From: Cepaea nemoralis
Taxonomy: Eukaryota > Mollusca > Gastropoda > Stylommatophora > Helicidae
Assembly (NCBI GenBank): GCA_014155875.1
Contig: JACEFZ010017629.1
Location: forward strand, 57,011 to 121,010
DNA: 64,000 bases
Direction of reading: 5' to 3'
Numbering within the stretch: the stretch's first letter is position 1; each line of letters starts with the position of its first letter. Position numbers and translations under genes: made by a program. Positions 43,153 through 52,979 of this stretch are shown piece by piece. The notes beneath the pieces were generated by a model, which saw only the letters and a program-made list of their open reading frames with translations, did not search any database and was not told the origin of the DNA.

Positions 43153-43875
43153 TTGTTTTGGCTTGAGATAAATTACAGAGAAATCAGTATAAACTACCTA
43201 CATACAGAATTAAAACGCGTCAGTGCATGGTTGGGAGAGTTAAAAGTGGCAGTTAGTGAAGTAGAGAATTTTGTGGAAACGTTACTGGGAAGAACGACTA
43301 GACAAGAGGCTTATAGATTTAAGGTAGAGTGCAATGGAATAGTAAAGAATAATAGGAGACAGACAGTATCTAATGAAAACAGAAGACAACATAACGTGGT
43401 ATATAGGGACAGTTATGGTGAACCAGATAGGACTAAGTCCAGAAGCAGTTATAATAGACGAAGATACAGAGATGGGCCTGAGAGAGACCTTTCCAGTAAA
43501 CAATGGAGTTGGCCTTCTTATAGTGTGACTGCTAGAAAAAGACGGGACGATTGGTTTGAGCAAAGACGGAGACAGTATTTGAAGTCAGGGTCGAAGGACA
43601 GAGTAGAACATATAAAAAGAAATTCAACTACTCCTAAGGTGGTTGCGAATGTGACTGTTAGACAGGAAACGAAGACGACGGTATTAGTAAAGAAAATAGA
43701 CCAAGAGACTCAGACGCAGGTGATTGAAGTGGTAGAACGGAACACACAGACACAAGTTGATACAGTAGAAAAGAAAACCCAGATACAACCAGCCAACAAG
43801 ATAACAAAAGCAAGTCAATCTGAGTTAGTGGAAATTATAAAAACTCCTCATGAAAAAGGAGACACAATGAAATAA
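43153..43875 (+). CDS. Gag-like reading frame of an unplaced retroelement
   Basis: 240 codons. The N-terminus is helical (INYLHTELKRVSAWLGELK), the middle is Arg/Ser/Tyr-rich (about 75-155), and the C-terminus has repeated TQTQ motifs (about 180-215). No zinc knuckle, protease or polymerase follows. It lies between the direct repeats at 41851 and 48089, so a gag-type or accessory product of a retroelement is my best guess. Strongly basic, suggesting nucleic-acid binding. A true host function cannot be excluded. Confidence 0.4.
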   Translation: MFWLEINYREISINYLHTELKRVSAWLGELKVAVSEVENFVETLLGRTTRQEAYRFKVECNGIVKNNRRQTVSNENRRQHNVVYRDSYGEPDRTKSRSSYNRRRYRDGPERDLSSKQWSWPSYSVTARKRRDDWFEQRRRQYLKSGSKDRVEHIKRNSTTPKVVANVTVRQETKTTVLVKKIDQETQTQVIEVVERNTQTQVDTVEKKTQIQPANKITKASQSELVEIIKTPHEKGDTMK

Positions 43876-43916
43876 AGGAAGATAGACAGACGAAAACCCA
43901 GGACGTCAAAAGACAG

Positions 43917-44342
43917 GTGAGGAAAAGTATTAGGGAAAGGAATACAAATAGTCTGATAGTTAATAGAGGTACGACGACTGGTATGTCAACTTCCTCAGGT
44001 AAAGACAGAGAATTCACCCCTGACCGAAGTAAAAGAGGTACTAGTTCAGGTTATAGAGAGGATGTTTCCGCCTCTACCGCATATTATTGTAAATACCAGA
44101 CTGGTGAGACAACTATAGATACTGATGATTCAGGGGACGAGTTGAGTAAATATAAACCATATAGAACAAGGACAGATACGGCAATCGAACAACAATTTAA
44201 GAAGAAGAAACGAAAAAAAGGGTGTCAGGAATTTCTATTAATCCGACGTATACGGAAGAAGATGAAGAGAGGGAGTTCAGAGAATATATGCTTTCCAGAC
44301 CTGATTTATTTACGCTTACAGATATCGAAGAAGAAGAATTAG
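43917..44342 (+). CDS. Downstream basic reading frame, same element
   Basis: 141 codons, Arg/Lys/Ser/Thr-rich, ending in a lysine cluster (FKKKKRKKG near residue 94). It begins 41 bases after the previous stop and has similar composition, so it may be the frameshifted rest of the same protein. No domain recognised. Confidence 0.35.
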   Translation: MRKSIRERNTNSLIVNRGTTTGMSTSSGKDREFTPDRSKRGTSSGYREDVSASTAYYCKYQTGETTIDTDDSGDELSKYKPYRTRTDTAIEQQFKKKKRKKGCQEFLLIRRIRKKMKRGSSENICFPDLIYLRLQISKKKN

Positions 44343-46062
44343 GAAATCGGATCTCTAGAGGACTATACTGATAAGTGACGTGACGAAATACGTTGAGAGA
44401 ATCTGACTCGTTAATAGTGTGGGATGAAGTGATGAGGTTGTGCAGAAGTGAGTAGTAGTTGACTGTCGGAGTGGTTTGATGTGGAGAATTAAGTAGGACG
44501 GAGAGTAGTGGAGTGGGATTATGATGATTGAGAATGAAGTAAGAAAGCAGTCGAATTGTGAGAGTCATGTTGAGTATTGAAGTAATTCGTCTGGTTATGG
44601 GTTGTCCTTGCGTGAGTATAAGTGTAGACAAACATGTGTTCATCGCGCTGAGTCAAGCAGGAGTGAGGATTTGAGACGCCGTCTAAGTGGAGTGCATGGA
44701 TAGAACGATGTCAGGTGATTAGTAGTAGTAGCGCATGCATGTACGAGGCGTTTGGTATATCTTGTGTCACTGTGTGTGGAAGTGATCGACACGCTTAGGC
44801 TGCAATGAGTAATTGCTAGAATGTTAAATTGGTGTCTAATTTGTTTTTTGTTTTTGTAGAAGTAATAGTATATGCACGTCAGGTTGTCGTGATACGAGAA
44901 TAATGGTGAGATGAGAACGAGGTTGTTTGTACACAATGGTCAATGCATATGAGAAGTATAAATACGAGAGCTGTGCGAATATGCGAAGAGTGGCTGATGG
45001 GTGACGCTGATAAAACATACCGGTGATTTCGTGGAGGACAGAGTAAGCGAGTATGCGAAAGTTGGGAAGTATAAAGAAGGTGATTGGAAAGGTGTGATGT
45101 CTTTTGTTTAGAATGTGTGCTGTTAGACAGAATTAATAAAAATTCTATGACAGGCTGACAAAAAGAGAGTTAACATTTTGAATGACGCTTCATAAAACAG
45201 ATTTAGTATTGTTGGCAGAGACATGTCGAAGCAAGAATGCCTGATACAGAGAAATGAGAGAAGATGGTGTGCCCAATCGAAGTGAGGTTTGTCGTTAGTC
45301 ATGTGTGGTGTTGCTTACTGTTTCTGAAAGAGTCCCGAGAAATAGGAGTAACCTTGAGTAGTACTGAAAGATGAGTGATGTAAGCAAGAGAAGGAGAGAA
45401 TGTGATTAGCCAAATGAATATCGGAGTATTATAAATAGAGCACTATAGAATGTGTTCCGATAAATGTGACTGGTTTGACTATCATCGCGGTGTGAGAACC
45501 CTAGGAGAGAGTTGAGGATAGTTTAGAGTTGTTGTGGTGAGATGTTTGAAAGTATTGATGCAGGAGAATGAAATGTTAGTTGCGTCGGGTAGACGAGAGA
45601 CTCAAAAGTAGAATTAGTTGTTGGTAAAGTAGATAGATGTATTGGTGAAGTCTATAGTAAATAAACATTTTTTTGGTGGTTGTAGCATTGTGGAGATACC
45701 GTAGTAAACGGTAATGTTTAAGAAGTTATAATAATTCTTGGTACAAATCCAAGGGAAACAAATAGTGTGCCTGAGTTGCAGTTTCCCTTACTGAGTAGAT
45801 AAATTGTGGTGTGCTGAAATAGCCACACTACTTGGAAAATAGAGCAATTTTTTTTTGCTGTAGTTTACAGTAATTGTTTGGTTAGTATGTCAAGTGCAGT
45901 AGTGTCGCAGTGGTATAGTTTCGTGAAAGATGGAATGTTGGGAAGGGAAATAATCAATGCTTGACTTCCAGAAAAAGTACGGTCATTTGTTGATTAATGA
46001 CTTTTGGTTGAGGGGAACAGATATTGTTCTACGTTATGATGAGAATATGGTCTGTAGGTAAC

Positions 46063-46159
<97 letters not shown>

Positions 46160-48088
46160 GGTTAATGCCTAGCATTGAGTTGTTTTTTTTCTCTGTTATA
46201 AGAATAACGGAATAGGCATGACTTGTGTTCCTGGCACTGAATAGATATGTATAAGAGACCAATGTTGTTTGGTTACTTTAAGTAGTTAATTCTATGTGAA
46301 TTTTATTATTTCACTATGTATAATTATTTTGACAAATGTTGGGGATAACTCTTCTCTTTAGCGAGAAGACAGTTGGTTTTAATTGAATTTGATCTTTCAA
46401 TGCATCATATATGGTATGTTATATTATTTTTTTGATTGACTGGGTTTTGTAAAATGATTGCCATTTGATTTTAGAATAGGATTGTTGTGTTTTCAGTCTT
46501 TTACGTACAAACTACTGATCCGTAAAAGAGACCAGTAGTGTTAGATAATACTAGATAATTTTCTTTTAATTGATGCTTGTTTTATTTTGAAAAATGTTGG
46601 GGATAAACGGTTGAAAACCAGGGAGGGGTGATATTGTCCTATTTTGATTTGTCTTGACTCCAGTTATTCACGAATTGTGAGTTTAATTAGCTTACTTTGG
46701 TTAAATATTAGCATATTACTTTGTTTATTAATTTTCATTTGCAAAGTTATAATGATGTTACTTATTGAGTTGCCCTGATTGTGTTTAAATTAGTTTTTGT
46801 TTGACGTTCAGTTGTGGGGAGTTAGAAAATTAAACAGGTCCATATTATAAAGAGAGACATATCACCTTGTTAGTAGTAGGTTTACCATGGAGTGAGCACC
46901 ATGTGTTTGCTGGTTTTTAAGAAGAAGTAGACGTGGGTAATGCTTATAATAAGTGCTGCGCCAGACAGCGTTAATGTGTTAATAGTAAAACACGAATTGA
47001 ATGCCATGTTTTACTCCAAGGAATAATTATATAGATATCAGTACAATAGTAAAGGGAAGTAAGTATGTTCGTGAGAAATGGACATTGTCAGTGTGGAGTG
47101 CTGTGGTCACAGCGAACATAGATAAAATGCCATGAGGTTTTGGGGGTCCGTGATATATGGACTGATAAAGAATAAAGTTGTTTGCAAGCAGTGATGGGGT
47201 AGATAGGTTAGAAGGTCACAGACATGAGTTCAGTGGCGGTATTTTGTTGCTGTTGACAACGGCATAAATTGATAAGTGAAGGTTTTAAGAGATATGCCCA
47301 TAATAAATGAACATTAGTAGATTGCTGAAGTTTTCGGCGAGATTAATAGGGAACCTGATATGGAGTATTCCTGAGTGAGGTATAGAAGAGATTTGGTTAT
47401 GTTAGGTGATGTTTGATGTTTATAATGTTGGAGGAAGTCTTGAGTGATAGGGCCCGTAATGGACCTTTTGATTTGTGGACTGTCTGTAATATATAGACAT
47501 TTAGGAGTGAATAATATTTTTTGGTGATTGATGCTTGATGCTGTAGATATCAGCGCAAACTGTGAAATTGCCATAATAAGTGGTATAATTGAACTGTGGA
47601 AGATATGTAATTGTTTTAGACTTTATTACATAAAGTCTCAGGGCGACATAGGGGGGTAAGTGTGAGTGTGGTTTTTGTGAGGAAGAGTTCTAGTTCTTTG
47701 ACTTTCCGGTGCGCACCGATTCTTTGTCTTCCTATCGTGTACGAGTGATTAGTAATGTTGAGGTAATACTGTTAGTGATGACGATAGGGAGTTTGAGGTA
47801 GTATCAGAAGAGTACGGCGTTTTGAATTGAGATCAGATATTGGTATATATGCTCGTGATGAAAAGGTTTAAGCGGATTCGCTTATGAAGAGAAGAAGAAG
47901 TATTTCGAAAAGGTACACATATATGTCGTGATGTGTTGTATAAAACTGAGATTTTGTAAGGCAGAAATATTATGATATATAATAGATACCTATACAAGAA
48001 TGAGCTTTTGTGATAGGATATGTAAATATATGAAATATTCTTATGAACTATGTTTTTAAATGAAACCTTGTAGGCTCATATACAGAAA
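44343..48088 (+). other. C-poor non-coding stretch, possible long 3' LTR
   Basis: About 3.7 kb with marked G-over-C skew on the plus strand and no supported gene. Includes TATA-like boxes near 44956 and 45431, a TA microsatellite (46066-46156) and AATAAA near 45659. It ends in the repeat at 48089-48193. It could be a long LTR whose 5' partner was truncated to 41851-41961. Confidence 0.4.
46066..46156. repeat. (TA)n microsatellite
   Basis: About 90 bases of uninterrupted TA. Apparent YIYI peptide frames come from it. Confidence 0.97.
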
Positions 48089-48193
48089 TCCTGATATATA
48101 TATATTCTGATATATTTCGTCAAATAAACTCATGAAAACTACAATCAGGACTTCATTTATATACATCTTATAATCGTCCCTGTACTGTTACAG
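48089..48193 (+). repeat. Short direct repeat, right copy (possible LTR end)
   Basis: Partner of 41851-41961. It stops 25 bases from the donor of exon B. Confidence 0.7.
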
Positions 48194-48218
48194 AAAGTCT
48201 AGCATAGAAATTACAAAC

Positions 48219-48329
48219 CTCAATAGCGTGCCAAAGATCGGAATGTTTCTGTCTTAATTCTGATAAAGTGCTATCCTCTATCAGAACAGCCAACTCTCTC
48301 CTCACTGCATCCATCTCTTGCTGGTAACT
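48219..48329 (-). CDS. Host gene exon B, coiled-coil protein
   Basis: A 111-bp exon with acceptor TATGTTTTCAG at 48330 and donor GAG|GTTTGTAAT at 48219. It encodes 37 residues, from SYQQEMDAVRRELAVLI to RQKHSDLWHAIE, in phase 0 at both ends, with clear heptad character. It follows exon A in frame. The family is not recognised. Confidence 0.65.
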
Positions 48330-49300
48330 CTGAAAACATAACAGTAAATACCAATTAATAATGTTGGTCAGCATTCTTGTTTCTGATTTACATTTATTGA
48401 TGTTTTCAATATCCTGTTCAGCCCCTCTGGGTTATAACTGGAAAATATATGATGTGTTGTATTTGGCACACAAATCGGCACTTAATGGGTGATGTGGTGG
48501 ATATCATGGTGAACACCTTTACTTGCCAGGGGCTTTACTGGTTCCCATTTTAGGCTGGGGTGACATGGAAGTCCAAGTAGAAAACAGTTCAGTTCAATAA
48601 GGAAGGTTTGAACTCATAACCACTGGGTCAGCAGACAAGATTGCTAGCCACTGCATTACTATGGTTACCAGTAACCACTGCTGTGTTCCTCCTAAAGTGT
48701 GGCTGTGTCAGGATGTAGAAACTTCAGCTCTTAGAATTGTGTGGCAACATGTAATAAGTGTTTGAAAATATTGACATCATGTTTATGGGCTTGCTTGCCA
48801 TGACTCTATCATAAACACTTGATGCAACAAGGGTAATTTAGACTTGATGTTGCTATCTCCCTTACCTTAAACTAACTTGAGTTACTAGATTCTCTATCTA
48901 CATTTCCACAGCTCTGTATCCCACTCAAAAGACATTGTGTCCAAGATTACCACAGTGTGGAACTGACACATCAACAAATGAAGAAAGTTCATTGTAAAGA
49001 CTGAAATCACATTTGTGACATTATGTTGTTGGGTTGATGATGTAGAAACCCATTGATACAAGTTTTAATTATTATATAAAAGAGCAAATGGAATTAATAT
49101 TGAACATAATATATAATACACAAAGTGAAGTCAGTTGGATATGTGCCTATGCCCCAATTGGTGATAAATGGTGACAGAAGGAAGATAAAAAGAGCAGTGT
49201 AATGACTTACCCTGGCAGCTTAAAAGTTTACTAAAGGCTGAGGACATAGCCATGTGGGTGACAAAATGAAGAGAAAACTACCACATTATCCAACCCAAAA
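48330..49300. other. Intronic stretch without supported features
   Basis: I see no gene, RNA or clear repeat here beyond general AT-rich intron sequence. Confidence 0.4.
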
Positions 49301-49660
49301 ACTTGAACATGGCAGCTGATGTCTCAGAAATGGAAATACTGTGGCCACATTAAACGTCACAGTGGTTTGGAAAGAACAGTGAAGGAAGGCACAGTTCTGG
49401 AAAAAGGGTTATGGTTAGACCAGCACAAAGATAGCCACAAAATATGGCATAGTTCTGGAAAAAGGGTTATGATTAGACCAGCACAAAGATAGACACAAAA
49501 TATGGCGTGGTTGTGGAAAAAGGGTTATGGTTAGACCAGCACAAAAAGGGTTATGGTTAGACCAGCACAAAGATAGACACAAAATATGGCATGAGGCAAG
49601 GGAACTGGTAAATGGTGGAGAATTGATTTTGACAGACTGTGATGAAACAAACATTCAGGA
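49300..49660 (+). pseudogene. LINE C-terminal fragment with a 61-bp tandem repeat
   Basis: Reads KYCGHIKRHSGLERTVKEG, a typical end segment of a LINE polyprotein. From about 49390 to 49590 a unit of about 61 bp (AAAAAGGGTTATGGTTAGAC...) is repeated three to four times. Confidence 0.5.
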
Positions 49661-49950
49661 AAAGACCTGCCACATGATGATGATGTTCTTGTATATTTCT
49701 GTCAACTGCCCAGTTCTACCACTGAACCAGGTCAGAAGGAAAGTCTCTACATCAGCCTCACCCTGATAGATGCCAGCCTTTTTGATGTCTCAAACAACCT
49801 AAACGTCAATGCAGTGGACTCAAGGATTCAAACTGAATTCTTCCAACCAACCAACAACCTGATCCTGGTAGACAAGCAACACACTCACTCCAAGCCTACT
49901 GATGTCATCTCCATGAAGAGAGTGTAAGACATGGGTGCTGGTTTATAATG

Positions 49951-50190
49951 ACAAATTACTGTGACTCTTTCAGTATCTCCTGTGGTGGGTGCAAGACTGG
50001 ATCTCAACAATCATGGAAAATTGCTGTGATTCTTGCAGTATCTCCATGTGGTGGGTGCAAGACCGGATTTCTACAATTATGCCAAATTGCTGTGATTCTG
50101 GCAGACACCTCAAGTGGTTGAGTGCAAGATAAGTTTGCTGATAGCCCACTATCAGTACAGCAAATTGCTGTCATTCTGCAGTCTTTTTCC
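49951..50190. repeat. Imperfect tandem repeat, unit about 75 bp
   Basis: Three to four copies of a unit with AAATTGCTGTGATTCT and GTGGTGGGTGCAAGACC. Confidence 0.65.
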
Positions 50191-50214
50191 TGGTTGTATT
50201 AGACACCATTTCTC

Positions 50215-50900
50215 AACGGAGAGAAAGTACAGAAGTGAGCAGGTTTGACAACCTAGGTTCACTGCTAACAGGCAATGGAAATATGATAGAAATTATAAGA
50301 AAAAACAATGCTCTGCAACAACTGAAGCAATTCAAACCAAAAATGGACTGAAACAGACAGAACAAGAAAGCCAGAGTACCGAGAGTATAATATATAATTC
50401 CTGTCGCAATATATGAATTATATGGGTCTGAAATTTGGGCATCTAACAAATCAGCTGAAAAGCACATAGAAAATGTTATACGATATTTACCTTCTCACTT
50501 TGGGAACGTACAACAGTACGCTGATGACTACGTGGTATCCCCCTTGATCCCCATCGTCCCTGAAAAAAAAAATATTTCAAATAATGTTAGAAAAAGTTCT
50601 TAAAATACTGTGGATGAAGAAGAAGAAATATAATGATATTCTACAAAATGTGAAAATCATGTCACGGAAACTCAAGTAATTTAGCCATTTTAAATATCTC
50701 AGTGGTTTGGGAATAACACTTAAGGAACATATTGTTGCTAGAGGAAGAGACATGGATTGACCAGCATTAAGAGGTACACACATGATACTGAAGACACAAT
50801 GGGCATGAGAATGTGTGAGGTAGAACTGGCAAAGAAATTAGAATCTTTTCTGTGTGCCGTGATGAGAGCAATGTTTGGCAAAGTGCCTGCTACATAATAC
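50215..50900 (+). pseudogene. LINE fragment, thumb and C-terminal region, interrupted
   Basis: FDNLGSLLTGNG and IYELYGSEIW lie left of 50480; LEKVLKILWMKK and FKYLSGLG lie right of 50580. They are collinear parts of one LINE, interrupted by about 105 bp that contain host exon A. AATGTTA occurs at both borders. Confidence 0.55.
50491..50559 (-). CDS. Host gene exon A
   Basis: A 69-bp exon with a long pyrimidine tract and CAG acceptor at 50560 and donor AAG|GTAAATAT at 50491. It encodes 23 residues, GRWGSRGIPRSHQ then RTVVRSQSEK, phase 0 at both ends, so it joins exon B in frame. It lies inside a LINE fragment, which is odd and lowers confidence. Confidence 0.5.
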
Positions 50901-51159
50901 AGATATTTATTTCACTCTTAACAAATCCAGTGGGTGTGTTAGCGTAGTTGTTAGTGATTTGTGCTGGGAGTGTCATGAGCTTTTTTGGAAGGACCAACCT
51001 GTGCTGACAGTTGAAACGATTTTGATGGTTTGCAAGTGACTGCCAGTTCCATCACTTCTTATAGTATTTTATTTTAGTCCCAAGAAACACATGATGTGAG
51101 TGTGGCTATTCCCACTGATCCCCATCCATCAGCACACTTACTTTAAAGTGACCTCGGCT

Positions 51160-51490
51160 CCCAGATCAACACAGCACAAGAAGTGTACCAGGACATGTGC
51201 TGGGAAGTGAAGGCAGCTGGTGTGACATTGACACATCACTAACCAAGAGTGGAGCTAAACAAGGTTGAGTACTTGCTCCCACCCTCTTTGGAATATACTT
51301 TTCACTTGTATTGAAATAAGCCTTTCATGATCAAGATGATGTTATATTCTTTCACTCACGCTCACATGGCAGCCTCTACAATGCTCAGAGATTGAAGTTT
51401 AAAACCAAAATTAGTAGTGTACTGATCAGAGTTACTTTCTACAGATGATGCAGCAATTATAACCCACTCTGAGGAAGAATTACAACATCT
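51160..51490 (+). pseudogene. LINE reverse transcriptase fragment
   Basis: VLAPTLFGIYF and LYNAQRLKFKTKI match the RT palm entry of a jockey/RTE-like LINE; stops interrupt. The catalytic block follows near 51440 in decayed form, and the SINE at 51503 cuts it just after. Confidence 0.6.
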
Positions 51491-51502
51491 ACTATCTGGA
51501 TT

Positions 51503-51750
51503 ACCGGTCTCCGTGGTGATGGCATTGTGGATGTGATTCATAATGCCGCTTGCCCGCGCTCTAAACACAGCGGTGACCGATTTGGCAGCAGACTGTGTCT
51601 CGCTGGTTTTAACGTGTTGGTATGGGAGTCAGTCGTTCAGAAATCAATGGCAAACTACTGAACGTAAAACTTGCCAAGACAACAACCACAGTAAAATGCT
51701 GGTGTTGATTGCAACATCTTGTAAAGGATATGCAACTTTAAAAAAAAAAA
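51503..51750 (+). mobile_element. tRNA-derived SINE, copy 3
   Basis: Flanked by ACTATCTGGATT (51491-51502 and 51751-51762). Starts ACCGGTCTCCGTGGTG; the body has CAATGGCAAACTACTGAACG and CTTGCCAA; it ends in an A tail. The clearest copy for defining the family ends. Confidence 0.88.
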
Positions 51751-51762
51751 ACTATCTGGATT

Positions 51763-52030
51763 CCTATTTTGAAGCACAATGTAACAAACTTTCATCACAA
51801 CCTCAAGTCTGAGAATGGAGGTGGAAGTAGTTACTGCAGCTTTCTGCTGGTTGGAGAACAAACTGTATATGCATGTTGTGTTTGTAACTGGTTCACACAG
51901 CATTCTGACAAAGGTGAAGAATGGCAATGCTTCATGCAGAATGGCAAGCATCAATTCAGAGGTCGCGGGTTGTGAGCATTCGCTGGAGCTTTTCTCCAGG
52001 ACACTCTGGAGTAGTATATAGGGAATTAGA
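51763..52030 (+). pseudogene. I/Nimb-like LINE RNase H fragment
   Basis: MEVEVVTAAFCWLENKLYMH aligns with the RNase H piece at 33870-33920, and SPGHSGVV near 51990 matches its closing motif, with frameshifts. It stops where the palindromic element begins. Confidence 0.65.
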
Positions 52031-52072
52031 AAGAGTACACTTCCCCACAGACCCCGCGGTGGGACCGAATCG

Positions 52073-52144
52073 CCCCCTAAGGGGGTCGAATAAGGGTCCG
52101 AACCGATGCGCGCCCCCTAAGGGTCGAACCGACCACCCTAAGGG
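52073..52144. repeat. Three CCCTAAGGG palindromes at the left end
   Basis: CCCCCTAAGGGGG at 52073-52085, CCCCCTAAGGG at 52113-52123 and CCCTAAGGG at 52136-52144, each followed by a TCGAA-containing word; GGTCCGAACCGA also repeats. Possible terminal binding sites. Confidence 0.7.
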
Positions 52145-52472
52145 TTCGAACAGAGGGTCCGAACCGACCCCAGCAAGAGAGGCTCGCCTCGGTAGTCTGA
52201 CTATAGCGTAATTTTCGGCAGGGCAACAGCGGGCAACCATATTTTGTTATAGGGGAGTGACTATACCGCGTTACACAATTAGAGCGGTACCAACCAGCCA
52301 TATCAAGATGGGCACCGCTATGCGAATACGAACGGGAGCACTCGGCGAGCGGGTACGCTCTCTCACCGAGCACCACCAACACAAATTGCAACAGCCCGCA
52401 CCCCCTCCCAGAAATATTAGGGGGCGCCGGGCAGCGCGTCGAATTAGAGGTTGACTTATTGGGCACATACAG

Positions 52473-52832
52473 ATGGAGACCTATGGATGTGAGTGGCCGA
52501 AGCTCGACACAGAACTTCATTGCGGCCGCCCATCCATCGACCTTTATTGTTCTTGGCACGATGAACAGGCAAAGCGGGGCGAGGTGATAGAAGAGTGTAT
52601 ATTCTGTGAGAGGGGTGCTAGGAAACCATATGAGATGTGTGAGCGTTGCATGTTAGACGTGCTTCATAAGATGTTTCGGAAGTTTGAAAAGACGACCGGC
52701 ATCAAGCTGCTACTCTATAAAGGGATGAAGCTAAGTCCTAACTATAGCGTAATTTTTGGCAGGGCAACCGCGAGTGCGAGCAACCATAGTCTTGTTTTTT
52801 TTGTCCTACCTACTAGGGACCCGCAAATATAG
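52473..52832 (+). CDS. Small zinc-binding protein at the left end of the palindromic element
   Basis: 119 codons. Cysteines and a histidine are arranged as C6, C17, C26, H29 and then C42, C45, C56, C59, so two zinc sites are likely: an N-terminal C-C-C-H motif (HCGRP then LYCSWH) and a CxxC-CxxC ribbon. The middle (LHKMFRKFEKTTG) is basic and helical. Part of the C-terminus overlaps a repeated DNA motif (near 52741) also found at 52201, so the last 30 residues may not be protein-coding in origin. The family is unknown; a DNA- or RNA-binding accessory role would fit. No mirror copy exists on the right side. Confidence 0.5.
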   Translation: METYGCEWPKLDTELHCGRPSIDLYCSWHDEQAKRGEVIEECIFCERGARKPYEMCERCMLDVLHKMFRKFEKTTGIKLLLYKGMKLSPNYSVIFGRATASASNHSLVFFVLPTRDPQI

Positions 52833-52979
52833 TAGGAACGATGGGAGCCAACAGCATACGATTGTATCGGGGAGCCGGTTGCACTAGGAGTCTATCGTGC
52901 TAGGGGCTCGCTATAGTCTGTTGCGCTAGGGGGCCGCCGTCTCTGTACTCTCTATCGTTGTTGTCTGTTGCACTAGGGC

